Positions 7,500 to 16,872 of a DNA stretch of 64,000 nt are shown in pieces. Numbering within the stretch: the stretch's first letter is position 1; each line of letters opens with the position of its first letter. The stretch lies in assembly GCF_900156375.1 (NCBI RefSeq), contig NZ_FTNK01000001.1, positions 1-64,000 of the forward strand. Direction: 5' to 3'. Position numbers and translations under genes: made by a program. The notes beneath the pieces are model-generated. The model made no database searches. It saw only the letters and a program-made list of their open reading frames with translations, and was not told the DNA's origin. Source of the stretch: Paenibacillus macquariensis. Its GTDB lineage: Bacteria; Bacillota; Bacilli; Paenibacillales; Paenibacillaceae.

Positions 7500-9313
7500 A
7501 GTAATCCCTCTCCTTCCACATTTTCTGGTTCATTTTTCATCATAGGTAGGGTGATCGTGACCGTGGTTCCTACTTCCACTTCACTCATGAATGTCAATCC
7601 ATAGGCCTTGCCGTAGTACAATTGGATACGTTCATGAACATTCTTCACACCTACGCCTGATCCTCCTGCGCTTTTCACACCACCTGTTAACAAGTGTCCC
7701 ATGACTTGAGGCGTCATTCCGAGACCATTATCCGTAACTGAAATGATGACCTTCTCTCCTTCAACCTTAACTGAAATCTGAATACAGCCTTCATCTGGCA
7801 TAAGCTCAATTCCATGATAGATGGCATTCTCTACAATCGGTTGAATGATAAGCTTCAGTGTTGTACAAGGTAAGGCCTCATCCTGTATATCCATTTTGTA
7901 ATTAAATTTGCTCTTATATCGGATCTTTTGAATAATTAGATAATGACGGACATGCTCTAATTCTTCCGCTAGCGGGATCATATTCATCCCTTTACTCAAG
8001 CTGATTCGGAATAATTTAGATAGTGAAGTAATCGCTGTAATGACCTCTTCCGATTTCCCCCGCTCCACAAGCCGGATGACAGAATTCAATGTATTATATA
8101 AGAAATGAGGATTAATCTGTGCTTGAAGAACATCTAGTTCGCTTTTTCGCTTGGCTTCCTGTTCATGTATAATCTGACCCATTAGTTGGCGAATCCGATG
8201 TAGCATGAAATTAAATCTTTTGGATAATTGCTCTACTTCATATGCGCCCTTCACATCAATAGGTGTATTGAAGTCACCTTGTCCTACCAGTTTCACAGCT
8301 TTCTCTAACCTGCGAATCGGCTGCGATATTTTGGCAGATACAAAGATAGAGACCAATAGGACTACAATTATAACTACCGCAAGAAACCAGAATATAAACA
8401 CCTGAAGATCCTTCTTCGTGGTTACGATCTCATCAGGATAGGCTACACCAACTATTTTCCAACCAATAGGTTTCACCGTTCGAATCGTAATATATCTTTG
8501 TTCTACTGTAGAGGTATCTATATAACTCCCAAAGGCATAATCAAATACAGGCTCAATATTCTCATATTTAAGTCCGGCATAGATTAATTGCTGTTGTGGA
8601 TGGTAAATGATATTTCCTAGAGTATCCATAATATAGGCATAGCCTTTTTTGCCCAGAATGACTTTACTGCTAAGCTCATCAATTGTCCGAAAATTAACAT
8701 CGACCAACAGAATACCCATTTTCATGACGCCGTCCGCCTTGTAAGATATCATTCTACTTAACGAAACAACCCATTTGTATTGACCTTTGTATAAGTTCTG
8801 AATATGCGGTTGGGAAAAAGATACAGCTTCTGGTTGTTTAAGTGCCGTCAGAAACCAACTTTGTTCCTTTAGCTGTGTATTGCGTCGCATCGTTGCATTT
8901 GGAACGTCGAGTACCATGTTACCCTCTGGTGTAAACAAGGCCACCGAGACCAAATCCTCACGGGTGTGAAGAAGTGTCGTTAGTTGTTCTTTCAATAATG
9001 AATCCGATATATTATCTGTCTGACCGATCTGCTCTTCCACCACTTCATAGATATCCTGCATCCCTTTAACATATAACTCCAAATGAGAATTAACCTGATC
9101 GATAATCTGTTGAATGTTTAGATAAGCGTTATCTTCTGCGGATTTGGCAAATTTATTGTAGAGTAATAAGCTTACTAACAACACTACTACAACTGTAATC
9201 ATCGTAAATGAAATGGTAATAATCACTTGAATACTTCTTACATTAAAAGAAAGCGGGACTTTTGGTTTTTTGGTGAATTTAAATAACCTTGAATGTTTAG
9301 GTTCAATGTTCAC
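7496..9313 (-). CDS. YesM-family sensor histidine kinase
   Basis: Membrane sensor kinase of 605 residues. Layout: TM1 (about 28-52), a long extracellular Cache-like sensor region (about 55-310), TM2 (about 311-332), HAMP, then the His_kinase domain with the phospho-acceptor motif QAQINPHFLYNTLNSV, and an HATPase domain with N-box IVENAIYHGIEL and G-box VTDNGLGM. This is the LytS/YesM class that pairs with AraC-type response regulators. It starts at GTG 9313, overlapping the regulator gene by 11 bases, with GGGAGGGG upstream. The 3' end overlaps the co-sensor lipoprotein gene. The three probably sense extracellular sugar and control mglBAC. Confidence 0.92.
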   Translation of the reverse strand: MNIEPKHSRLFKFTKKPKVPLSFNVRSIQVIITISFTMITVVVVLLVSLLLYNKFAKSAEDNAYLNIQQIIDQVNSHLELYVKGMQDIYEVVEEQIGQTDNISDSLLKEQLTTLLHTREDLVSVALFTPEGNMVLDVPNATMRRNTQLKEQSWFLTALKQPEAVSFSQPHIQNLYKGQYKWVVSLSRMISYKADGVMKMGILLVDVNFRTIDELSSKVILGKKGYAYIMDTLGNIIYHPQQQLIYAGLKYENIEPVFDYAFGSYIDTSTVEQRYITIRTVKPIGWKIVGVAYPDEIVTTKKDLQVFIFWFLAVVIIVVLLVSIFVSAKISQPIRRLEKAVKLVGQGDFNTPIDVKGAYEVEQLSKRFNFMLHRIRQLMGQIIHEQEAKRKSELDVLQAQINPHFLYNTLNSVIRLVERGKSEEVITAITSLSKLFRISLSKGMNMIPLAEELEHVRHYLIIQKIRYKSKFNYKMDIQDEALPCTTLKLIIQPIVENAIYHGIELMPDEGCIQISVKVEGEKVIISVTDNGLGMTPQVMGHLLTGGVKSAGGSGVGVKNVHERIQLYYGKAYGLTFMSEVEVGTTVTITLPMMKNEPENVEGEGLL

Positions 9314-10988
9314 TCATAGCTACCCCTCCCGAGTTGTTCCGATATTCTTTTGGAGAATATCCAAATCTCTTACGGAAACAGAAGCTGAAATAATTGGGAT
9401 CGATAAACCCTACCTTCTCTGCTACTTCGAAGGATTTCATGTCGCTTGAACGTAGTAGATTCTTTGCTGATTCCATCCGTAGTTGCATCACATAATTGAC
9501 AAAGGTCATCTTTACTTCTTTCTTGAAAATACCACTGAAGTAACTTGTACTAATGTGCAAATGTTTACATACTTTGTTAATAGAAATATCACTTTCGTGA
9601 TAATGAGTCGTAATATACACTTTTGCATCTTCTACCAATTGATTGTAACTAGATTGACGCCCCTTCGAAATGTGATTCATGAGCTTGATACAAATACCAG
9701 TAATCCATAGCTTTACTTCATTCAAATTATTAAACTTCGTGATCTCAGCAAAGGGATACTCATTCGAACCGAATATTTCATCAAGTTCCAAACGGAACTC
9801 TTTTGCTACCTTCATAATGGACGTCAGAATTTCTAGGACATATACTTGGCAATCCTTTACCGTAAGTTGTGTCATCTCTATATCTGCAAATAGACCAGCT
9901 ACTGTATTCCCCACTTCCTGAGCCGTTTCTACTTTAATAGACCGGATTAACATCTGTTGTTTTAATTCATCATAATGAAGGGGTTCGTAAATCAATGGAT
10001 CATGACTTATCTCCACATCAGAGATCCATATCACCCGGTTATTCCCTAATATCAATCTATAATCAAGTGCCTGTAGCGCCTCATTATAGGAATGGTGTAC
10101 ACTTTCAATGGCGTTCGTCATCGTGCCAGCACCTATTGTCACCGTGAGCTTTAAGTATTTCTCTACGTTCTGGCGAACCTCCTCGAGTATTTCAAGCATT
10201 CGCCCACTCGTCTTCTCGGTATCCTTATCTGGATCCATAAATAACAGGACAACATCATCGTTGTGAAGGAACACTTCGAAGGCATTGTACTTCGCACATA
10301 TTTCCGTTGTTATATTCAACACGGCGAATAATTGTAATTGCCGATCTTTGGTACCTTTCATAGACTCTGGCGAAAAAGGACTCACCGAATGGTCCACTTC
10401 CTGCAAATCTGAATATGTATAATCGACTCTTACAATAGAAGCCATATACGAAGTTGCTGTCAAATTCAACTCATAACTCAGACTTCTTTCATTAATTTCA
10501 GATAGGGGTATCCGTCTTGACACTAGAGAAGATAGGAACGTACCTCTCAGGACGGGAAGACTCTTACGATAATGTTGAACTAGACTCTGTAAGTTATCTT
10601 TATCCGCGGCCTCTTCATCTAATTGATGCTTCACTTTAAGTAGAATATCGACGAGTTCTTTCGATGAAAATGGCTTTAATACATATTCGTCTATATGTAA
10701 TTTAATCGCCTTTTGGGCATATTCAAATTCATCATACCCTGTAAGGATGATAATTTTGGTATTGGGATAATGATTACGAGTCCACTCAGCGAGTTCTAAT
10801 CCATTCATAAAAGGCATGTGAATATCCGTTACGATAACATCTGGAACACATCTTTCAATGAATTCGGTCGCTTCTCGACCATTCTCGGCCCTTTCTATGA
10901 CTTGAAATCCATATTCTTCCCATGAAATTTCATCAAGCAGACCTTCCCTTACATCTTCTTCATCATCTACTAAAATAAGACTATACAT
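9303..10988 (-). CDS. YesN-family response regulator, AraC-type DNA-binding
   Basis: Response regulator with an N-terminal receiver domain and a C-terminal AraC/XylS double HTH. In the receiver the acidic pair is LVDDEEDV, the phosphorylated Asp lies in IVTDIHMPFMNG and the conserved Lys in YVLKPF. The HTH region covers about the last 100 residues (ISINKVCKHLHISTSYFSGI, then VAEKVGFIDPNYFSFCFRK). The middle portion has no clear catalytic motif, as usual in YesN proteins. The in-frame ATG at 10994 touches the GAGGG site directly, so ATG at 10988 (561 residues, receiver Asp55) has better spacing. It is the first gene of the regulator-kinase-lipoprotein transcript, behind a good sigma-A promoter with a cre-like site in the leader. 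Confidence 0.92.
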   Translation of the reverse strand: MYSLILVDDEEDVREGLLDEISWEEYGFQVIERAENGREATEFIERCVPDVIVTDIHMPFMNGLELAEWTRNHYPNTKIIILTGYDEFEYAQKAIKLHIDEYVLKPFSSKELVDILLKVKHQLDEEAADKDNLQSLVQHYRKSLPVLRGTFLSSLVSRRIPLSEINERSLSYELNLTATSYMASIVRVDYTYSDLQEVDHSVSPFSPESMKGTKDRQLQLFAVLNITTEICAKYNAFEVFLHNDDVVLLFMDPDKDTEKTSGRMLEILEEVRQNVEKYLKLTVTIGAGTMTNAIESVHHSYNEALQALDYRLILGNNRVIWISDVEISHDPLIYEPLHYDELKQQMLIRSIKVETAQEVGNTVAGLFADIEMTQLTVKDCQVYVLEILTSIMKVAKEFRLELDEIFGSNEYPFAEITKFNNLNEVKLWITGICIKLMNHISKGRQSSYNQLVEDAKVYITTHYHESDISINKVCKHLHISTSYFSGIFKKEVKMTFVNYVMQLRMESAKNLLRSSDMKSFEVAEKVGFIDPNYFSFCFRKRFGYSPKEYRNNSGGVAMSEH

Positions 10989-11008
10989 ATTCATCCCTCA
11001 TCACTATA

Positions 11009-11024
11009 TTGTAAACGCTTTCTA
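11009..11024 (-). promoter_or_regulatory. cre-like site in the leader of the yesN-like gene
   Basis: TTGTAAACGCTTTCTA (plus strand) matches 15 of 16 positions of the cre consensus WTGNAANCGNWWNCAW; only the second arm's A is changed. It lies between promoter and start codon, where CcpA would act as a roadblock. Together with the cre before mglB it suggests that both transcripts are under catabolite control. Confidence 0.5.
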
Positions 11025-11053
11025 GAATAACACTAGGACCATCGTATGATATA

Positions 11054-11088
11054 TTCAGGATTGTATATCAATCCTGAAATGATGTAAA
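11054..11088 (-). promoter_or_regulatory. sigma-A promoter overlapped by a 25-bp palindrome
   Basis: On the minus strand TTTACA (11088-11083) and TACAAT (11065-11060) are separated by exactly 17 bases. A palindrome with perfect 10-bp arms TTCAGGATTG / CAATCCTGAA (11054-11078) covers the -10 element. It looks like an operator that would block polymerase, or a site for autoregulation of the two-component locus. The protein that binds is unknown. Confidence 0.6.
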
Positions 11089-11091
11089 CAT

Positions 11092-11120
11092 AAAAAAAAC
11101 CCAACCCTAGAGGGGATGGG
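11092..11120 (-). terminator. intrinsic terminator after the GNAT gene
   Basis: Minus-strand hairpin CCCATCCCC...GGGTTGGG followed by eight T, about 30 bases past the stop of the acetyltransferase gene. It separates this unit from the promoter of the two-component operon. Confidence 0.9.
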
Positions 11121-11148
11121 ATAGAAATTTCATGACATCAGAAAGGTT

Positions 11149-11604
11149 CTATAATTTTTTACTAAAACGATAGCCTGTCTTTGTAAAGCCGATATGCTCA
11201 TAAAATGCACGTGCAGGTGCACGCTCCACACGGTTTCCACTGGTTAGGAACAAAAGTGTACTTCCTTGTCCCTTGCTCCAATCTTCCGCTTGCTGAATCA
11301 ATCTTTTACCTAACCCTTGACCTTGATATTCTTTTGCAACAATGATCGCAGTGATCTGGGTTGTCGGTTCACAACGTGAAAAAGAAACAATGTGGTGTAA
11401 ACTGATCTTGCCTACTACAATACCATCTACTTCAGCTACTAAAGTACAGTATAAAGGACTAGATTCCATGTCCTCCATACGTTCTCTCATCACACTGAGG
11501 GTTGTAGGATAGTTAAGTTCTCGCATTAACGCAGTAATAGTCTCCAGGTCATCCCATTGAAATCTACGGATGCTCAATGTAGGAGCAGACAAACTACTGT
11601 TCAT
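11149..11604 (-). CDS. GNAT-family N-acetyltransferase
   Basis: Acetyl-CoA-dependent acetyltransferase of about 151 residues. The acetyl-CoA binding motif A is IIVAKEYQGQGLGKRLIQQA (Q-x-x-G-x-G/A), followed by FLTSGNRVERAPARAFYEHIGF, typical of small-molecule or amine GNATs. The substrate cannot be predicted. The ATG at 11604 is favoured over 11610 because GGAGG is 9 bases from the former and only 3 from the latter. It overlaps the end of purT by 11 bases, so it is translated from the purT message. A strong terminator follows. Confidence 0.85.
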   Translation of the reverse strand: MNSSLSAPTLSIRRFQWDDLETITALMRELNYPTTLSVMRERMEDMESSPLYCTLVAEVDGIVVGKISLHHIVSFSRCEPTTQITAIIVAKEYQGQGLGKRLIQQAEDWSKGQGSTLLFLTSGNRVERAPARAFYEHIGFTKTGYRFSKKL

Positions 11605-12787
11605 GATCATATACCTCCACTTTTAAAAGACTGGCAGCATGTTTTGCTGTCTTACGAGCAATCTCAACATTATCAGCACTACTTAGAGCAACAGCCATTC
11701 TTCTACCTGGTTTGCTCTCACCTTTACCAAATACTCTCACTTGAGTACGTGGCAGTGAAAGAGCCTCAGCCACGCCACTAATTGCAAAATTCGAACTATA
11801 ATTTTGGGCTTTCAATGTCGCCGATGCGCCCGGAGCCAGAAGTTGTACGTGCTCAATAGGTAAGCCAAGTATGGCTCTCACATGCAAGGCAAACTCCGAC
11901 AAGTCCTGTGTTACCATCGTGACCATACCGGTATCATGAGGACGGGGTGATACTTCACTGAACAGAATCCCATCAGGCGTTACGAACAATTCAACACCAA
12001 AAACGCCGTAACCACCTAATTCATCCGTAATCGCTTTCGCTACGGATTGTGATTCTTCAAGTTGTGCAATACTCATCTGATGCGGTTGCCAAGACTCCAC
12101 ATAATCGCCATCTTTTTGAATATGGCCGATCGGTGGGCAGAACAGCGTACCGGATACAGAACGTACCGTAAGAAGTGTAATTTCACTGTCAAACTGAACA
12201 AAGGATTCGATAATGACTCGCGTACTTTTAGCTCGTCCACCTTCTAAAGCGGCGGTCCAACAGGCTTCTGCATCATTTAAACTCTTACATACACTTTGCC
12301 CTTTACCAGAAGAACTCATAATTGGTTTAATCACGCACGGTGTTCCGAGCTCAACAACAGCAGCCTTCAATTCTTCTAGACTGTCAGCGAATCGATATTC
12401 AGCCGTTGGCAGCGATAATGTCTCCGCAGCCAAGCGTCGAATTCCTTCACGATCCATCGTTAGATGCGTTGCGCGTGCTTTGGGAACCACATGGTAACCT
12501 TCCTGTTCTAACTCCAATAACACATGTGTTGCAATAGCTTCAATCTCAGGAACAATGATATCAGGTTGTTCTTGTCGAATAATGCTTTTCAAAGCTTCAG
12601 CATCGAGCATATCGATTACATGGGACCTGTGCGCTACCTGCATAGCAGGAGCATCATTATAGCGGTCCACGGCAATGGTCTCTATACCCAAACGCTGGGC
12701 CTCAAGTACCACTTCTTTACCCAATTCTCCACTGCCCAGCAGCAACATTTTCCTGGAATATGCAGAAAAAGGAGCACCCCACACCAC
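11594..12787 (-). CDS. purT: formate-dependent phosphoribosylglycinamide formyltransferase (GAR transformylase 2)
   Basis: PurT makes formyl-GAR from GAR, formate and ATP, the folate-independent version of the third step of purine synthesis. The 397-residue product resembles E. coli PurT along its whole length: LLLGSGELGKEVVLEAQRLG, IAVDRYNDAPAMQVAHRSHV, IVPEIEAIAT, LTMDREGIRRLAAE, the ATP-grasp loop IKPIMSSSGKGQS and the metal site SEVSPRPHDTGMVT. Start is GTG at 12787, seven bases after GGGGGG. No purine riboswitch is visible upstream. The gene stands with a GNAT gene and not in a pur operon, which is usual for purT. Confidence 0.95.
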   Translation of the reverse strand: MVWGAPFSAYSRKMLLLGSGELGKEVVLEAQRLGIETIAVDRYNDAPAMQVAHRSHVIDMLDAEALKSIIRQEQPDIIVPEIEAIATHVLLELEQEGYHVVPKARATHLTMDREGIRRLAAETLSLPTAEYRFADSLEELKAAVVELGTPCVIKPIMSSSGKGQSVCKSLNDAEACWTAALEGGRAKSTRVIIESFVQFDSEITLLTVRSVSGTLFCPPIGHIQKDGDYVESWQPHQMSIAQLEESQSVAKAITDELGGYGVFGVELFVTPDGILFSEVSPRPHDTGMVTMVTQDLSEFALHVRAILGLPIEHVQLLAPGASATLKAQNYSSNFAISGVAEALSLPRTQVRVFGKGESKPGRRMAVALSSADNVEIARKTAKHAASLLKVEVYDHEQ

Positions 12788-12976
12788 TTGCCATCCCCCC
12801 TATAGTTCTTTCATCTCTATTTTCAGGGTTTGGCAACAATAATGCAAGCGTACTCCGATAATTTTCATCAAATTTCACATTTTATTTGACATAAACAATC
12901 ATAAAATAGATACATTCAGTCAAAATACCCGTAATAATTTGAATAATTTGGAACCATTGTGTAATTTTATATAAAG

Positions 12977-14842
12977 CTAAATAAATCGATATTGCGCTTC
13001 AATGAGACCGTTATAAATTCCTTTGCGGGAAATGAGTTCTGCATGACTTCCCTCTTCTTTTATTTCCCCATGATCTAACACAACAATTTTATCAGCATGG
13101 CGTATCGTTGATAATCGATGGGCGACAATAAAGGATGTACGTCCTTGGAGTAGAACCTTAAGTGCTTCTTGAATGCGAAGTTCTGTCTCCGTATCAATAC
13201 TCGCTGTAGCTTCATCAAGGATCAATATACGAGGATCCGCAAGCAGCGCACGCGCAAAGGATAACAATTGACGTTGTCCCATGGACAACATATTCCCACG
13301 CTCTTCTACTTCCGTTTCATATCCACCTGGTAGCTTCGCAATAAATTCATGTGCATTCACAGCTGTGGCTACAGCTTCAATCTCTTCATCTGTCGCATCA
13401 AGTCTTCCGAACCTTATGTTATCTCGAATCGTACCTGAGAAGATGAAAGTATCTTGTAGGACAATACCAATTTGGCTACGCAGACTCTCTACTTTCACAT
13501 CTCGGATATCATAGCCATCAATTTTAATCTGTCCATCCGTAATGTCATAGAAGCGACTAATCAGGTTAATAATGGTACTCTTCCCTGAACCCGTATGACC
13601 CACTAGCGCAATCGTCTGACCCGCATCAACGTCTAAGTCTATCCCCTTTAAGGCTTGACGACCCTTCTCATATTCAAAGACGATGTTCCTGAAAGTGATA
13701 TTCCCTTTGATCTGTGGAAGTGTTGTTGCATTGGGTTTATCATCGATATTCGGCTTCTCATCCATGAACTCGAATATCCGTTCCGAGGAAGCCATCGCAA
13801 CCAATAGTTGATTGTACATTTGGCCTAGACGGTTAATTGGATCCCAGAAGTTCCCTACATAACTTGAGAAGGCTACCAGTAAACCAATCGTTAATTCACC
13901 TTGTTGAATCAGATAGGCACCGAACCAGAACAGTATTAATGTACCGAAACCACCTGTAATTTCAATAAGTGGACCAAATCCTTGGTTCATGGTCGTCGCT
14001 TTATCCCATGATTTCTTTGCGTCCTTATTCATCGTATCGAAGAACTCCATGTTTTCCTTCTCTTGCGTATATGCTTGAGTAACACGAATCCCTTGAATAG
14101 ACTCGTTCAAATGTGAATTGATACGAGATCCCTTCATCCGAACATCCTGCCAAGCTCTACGTATCTTCACACGCAATTTCGTAGAAATCAGGAACATAAT
14201 CGGAACTGTGATGATAACTGCAAGCCCAAGTTTGAAATTGATGAGTAACAAAATAATTACAATCCCCACCAACTGTACACAGTCAATCATTAAGTTAACG
14301 ACACCGTTCGTAAAAAGTTCCTGCAACGAGTTCACGTCATTCGTTACCCGTACGAGAACTGATCCCGCTGGTCTTTTATCAAAAAAGTTAAAGGATAATT
14401 TCTGAATATGTTTGAACAAGTCCGCACGCAGGTCATAGATAACTCTCTGACCAATAATATTCATATATTTTATCCGATAGGCAGTCGCTACCCATTGCAC
14501 TACATAAAGTACAAATATACCCGCAGCTATCATATATAACATCTTCAAACTAGGGTTCGCAGGTGAGATCGCCTTATCAATAGCCATACTCGTTAGAAAA
14601 GGAACTGTTAATTTGGTGATCGTCCCCAAGATCATCATCAAGCCTATCAGAGGCAGTAATTGTTTCGCATATGGTTTCATATATGCAAATAATCGACGAA
14701 ATTGCCCCCAGTCAAAAGCTTTATCAATCACATCATCATCTTTGTAAACAAATCGTTCCCCGCCTGTACTTACACCTATCGGTTTCTTAACAGTCTTGCT
14801 TGTTGGGTCATTATGCCTATCTACATTTACATGAGTGCTCAT
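12977..14842 (-). CDS. heterodimeric ABC exporter subunit (canonical catalytic Glu)
   Basis: Half-size ABC exporter, 621 residues: an N-terminal cytoplasmic extension of about 45 residues, six membrane helices, then an ATPase with Walker A GHTGSGKST (about 415), signature LSMGQRQL (about 520) and Walker B ILILDEATASID with the catalytic Glu. The gene overlaps its partner by 4 bases (ATGA), showing the two subunits form one exporter of the YheH/YheI (BmrC/BmrD) or LmrCD type. Such pumps export drugs or lipid-like compounds, but substrate cannot be predicted. This subunit keeps the Walker-B Glu but carries LSMGQ in place of the usual LSGGQ signature. Confidence 0.9.
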   Translation of the reverse strand: MSTHVNVDRHNDPTSKTVKKPIGVSTGGERFVYKDDDVIDKAFDWGQFRRLFAYMKPYAKQLLPLIGLMMILGTITKLTVPFLTSMAIDKAISPANPSLKMLYMIAAGIFVLYVVQWVATAYRIKYMNIIGQRVIYDLRADLFKHIQKLSFNFFDKRPAGSVLVRVTNDVNSLQELFTNGVVNLMIDCVQLVGIVIILLLINFKLGLAVIITVPIMFLISTKLRVKIRRAWQDVRMKGSRINSHLNESIQGIRVTQAYTQEKENMEFFDTMNKDAKKSWDKATTMNQGFGPLIEITGGFGTLILFWFGAYLIQQGELTIGLLVAFSSYVGNFWDPINRLGQMYNQLLVAMASSERIFEFMDEKPNIDDKPNATTLPQIKGNITFRNIVFEYEKGRQALKGIDLDVDAGQTIALVGHTGSGKSTIINLISRFYDITDGQIKIDGYDIRDVKVESLRSQIGIVLQDTFIFSGTIRDNIRFGRLDATDEEIEAVATAVNAHEFIAKLPGGYETEVEERGNMLSMGQRQLLSFARALLADPRILILDEATASIDTETELRIQEALKVLLQGRTSFIVAHRLSTIRHADKIVVLDHGEIKEEGSHAELISRKGIYNGLIEAQYRFI

Positions 14843-16611
14843 GATTTCACCTGCTCTTCTGCTTCACTGGATATCCGGGCAATATGATCAGCGTACTGAA
14901 TTTGATAAACATCTCGATAAGGACCTGGTACAGTAATTAATTGCTCATGTTTACCTCTTTGCACAACCTTACCTTCATCCAATACAAGTATTTCATCGGC
15001 ATGACGTAAGGAAGATATACGGTGAGCAATAATAAATGTTGTCCGCCCTTTCATCACTTCTTGGAATCCCGATTGAATTTCATGCTCTGTCTCCATATCG
15101 ACGGCACTTGTTGCATCATCAAGAACAAGAATTTTAGGATTCTTCAGTAACGCACGTGCGATAGCGATCCGTTGCTTCTGTCCCCCAGAAAGCCCCATAC
15201 CTCGTTCACCCACGACCGTATCATAACCATCCGGCATTTCCATAATAAATTCATGAGCCTTCGCAAGCTCCGCAGCACGAATAATTTCCTCCATCGAGAC
15301 ATCCTTCAAACCGTATGAGATGTTATTCTGAATGCTCGACGAGAACAGAAATGTCTCCTGAAATACAGAGGCCATCTGGCTACGCAGACTATGTACTGTG
15401 ATATCTCGAACATCCACTCCATCTAACTTAATGGTACCTTCATTCACATTATACGCATGCATAAGTAACTGAATAATCGTTGATTTACCTGAACCGGTTC
15501 CACCCAAGAAACCAATAACGGAACCTGATGGTGCATCAAAACTAATATCTTTAACTGCAGCTAACTTATTTCCGTAAGCGAAAGTGACGTTCTCAAACGT
15601 AATATTCCCTTTCACTTCTTCTGCTACAAGTTCCTTCGCATCTTCACGATCTTTAACGTCGATAGGATGATTAAGGAGTTCTAACACGCGTTCTCCTGAA
15701 GCTTCCGATTGGGTATAGTTATTAATTAAGAACCCAATGTTCCACATCGGACCAATTATGTACCAAATCAAGCTAAAGAAAGCAACCAATTCTCCTAAGG
15801 AGAGTGACCCATTAATAACAAAGGTTCCACCTACCGCAAGTAACAAAACAACAGTAATTGATGCTAGGAACTCCATGAGTGGGAAAAAGCGACTCCATAA
15901 TGTCGAGGTGAAGATTTGATTCGTCTTATAACGTTCATTACGAATGGAGAACTTCTCTACCTCATAAGGTTCACGTGCAAAAGATTTCACCGTTCTTACA
16001 CCGGTGACATTCTCTTGAACAGCTGTTGTCAGTGTACTTAATGCAATTCGCATCTCTTGAAATGCTGGATGAATTACACCCTCAAATCTCAGAGCCACAA
16101 TGATTAAGAACGGTACACTGATCATGGTCACTAACGTCAACTGCCAATGAATGGAGAACATCATAATCGAACCAAATGTAACCATGAGTATCGTATTCAT
16201 CATTTGCGCTAGACCAAAACCGATAAAGTTACGGATCGCTTCCAGGTCACCTGTAAGGCGTGACATTAAATCCCCTGTCTTCGCGGTATCATAATACCGA
16301 AATGATAAAAACTGCAATTTCTCATAACATGCATTTCGCAAACGGTAGGCCAAATGGTTACCCAGTCTACCACCTAGGGTCCCGCTTAGAAATTGCATAA
16401 TCGCTTTGGCGATGACGACAAGGATAACCGTCAGGGCGAGCATAGGTACTTTGTCGAACTGCCTAGGAGTAATGACATCATCAATCAGAATTCGAAGCAG
16501 GTTGGGCGTAACCAGCCCTAAAGCAGTAGAAATCGCTAAGCATAGGATCGAAAGATACAAAACCCTTCGTTTGTCCCAGAAGAAGCCTTTTAGTTGCCTA
16601 AGTACATTCAT
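14839..16611 (-). CDS. heterodimeric ABC exporter subunit (degenerate Walker B)
   Basis: Half-size ABC exporter of 590 residues: six membrane helices (about 1-300), then an ATPase with Walker A GGTGSGKST (about 372), canonical signature LSGGQKQRIAIARALL and Walker B ILVLDDATSAVD. The Asp replacing the catalytic Glu is the hallmark of the degenerate site in heterodimeric exporters such as TM287/288 and BmrCD. The partner gene begins within the stop codon of this one. AAAGGAGGAG precedes the ATG. No regulator lies next to the pair. Confidence 0.92.
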   Translation of the reverse strand: MNVLRQLKGFFWDKRRVLYLSILCLAISTALGLVTPNLLRILIDDVITPRQFDKVPMLALTVILVVIAKAIMQFLSGTLGGRLGNHLAYRLRNACYEKLQFLSFRYYDTAKTGDLMSRLTGDLEAIRNFIGFGLAQMMNTILMVTFGSIMMFSIHWQLTLVTMISVPFLIIVALRFEGVIHPAFQEMRIALSTLTTAVQENVTGVRTVKSFAREPYEVEKFSIRNERYKTNQIFTSTLWSRFFPLMEFLASITVVLLLAVGGTFVINGSLSLGELVAFFSLIWYIIGPMWNIGFLINNYTQSEASGERVLELLNHPIDVKDREDAKELVAEEVKGNITFENVTFAYGNKLAAVKDISFDAPSGSVIGFLGGTGSGKSTIIQLLMHAYNVNEGTIKLDGVDVRDITVHSLRSQMASVFQETFLFSSSIQNNISYGLKDVSMEEIIRAAELAKAHEFIMEMPDGYDTVVGERGMGLSGGQKQRIAIARALLKNPKILVLDDATSAVDMETEHEIQSGFQEVMKGRTTFIIAHRISSLRHADEILVLDEGKVVQRGKHEQLITVPGPYRDVYQIQYADHIARISSEAEEQVKS

Positions 16612-16814
16612 GTTTCTCCTCCTTTGGATACGTTAGATCCATTTCATTCATATTTGTGAACATTAATGAAGTTTAACACCGTCTTCAAAAGGCGGCAAAG
16701 CTCATAACTCATCATAAACAGGCGCGATACGCAACCATCGGTCAATTACTGGAAACAATCAGGAATTTTTTATGATATATTGCGAAATACTCCATATCCC
16801 TAGGGTACTCATCT

Positions 16815-16847
16815 CAAAAAAAAGGAAACGCTATCACAGCGCTCCCT
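16815..16847 (-). terminator. intrinsic terminator after the dynamin-like gene
   Basis: On the minus strand AGGGAGCGC pairs with GCGTTTCCT (two G-U pairs, which form only in minus-strand RNA) and is followed by a T run. It lies 25 bases past the stop of the dynamin-like gene. Confidence 0.85.
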
Positions 16848-16872
16848 TTACCTAATTTATTTAACATAAAAT

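Noticed and set aside
12806..12976. Possible purine riboswitch before purT
   Set aside because: The A/T-rich gap lacks the conserved purine-aptamer core sequences and a terminator.
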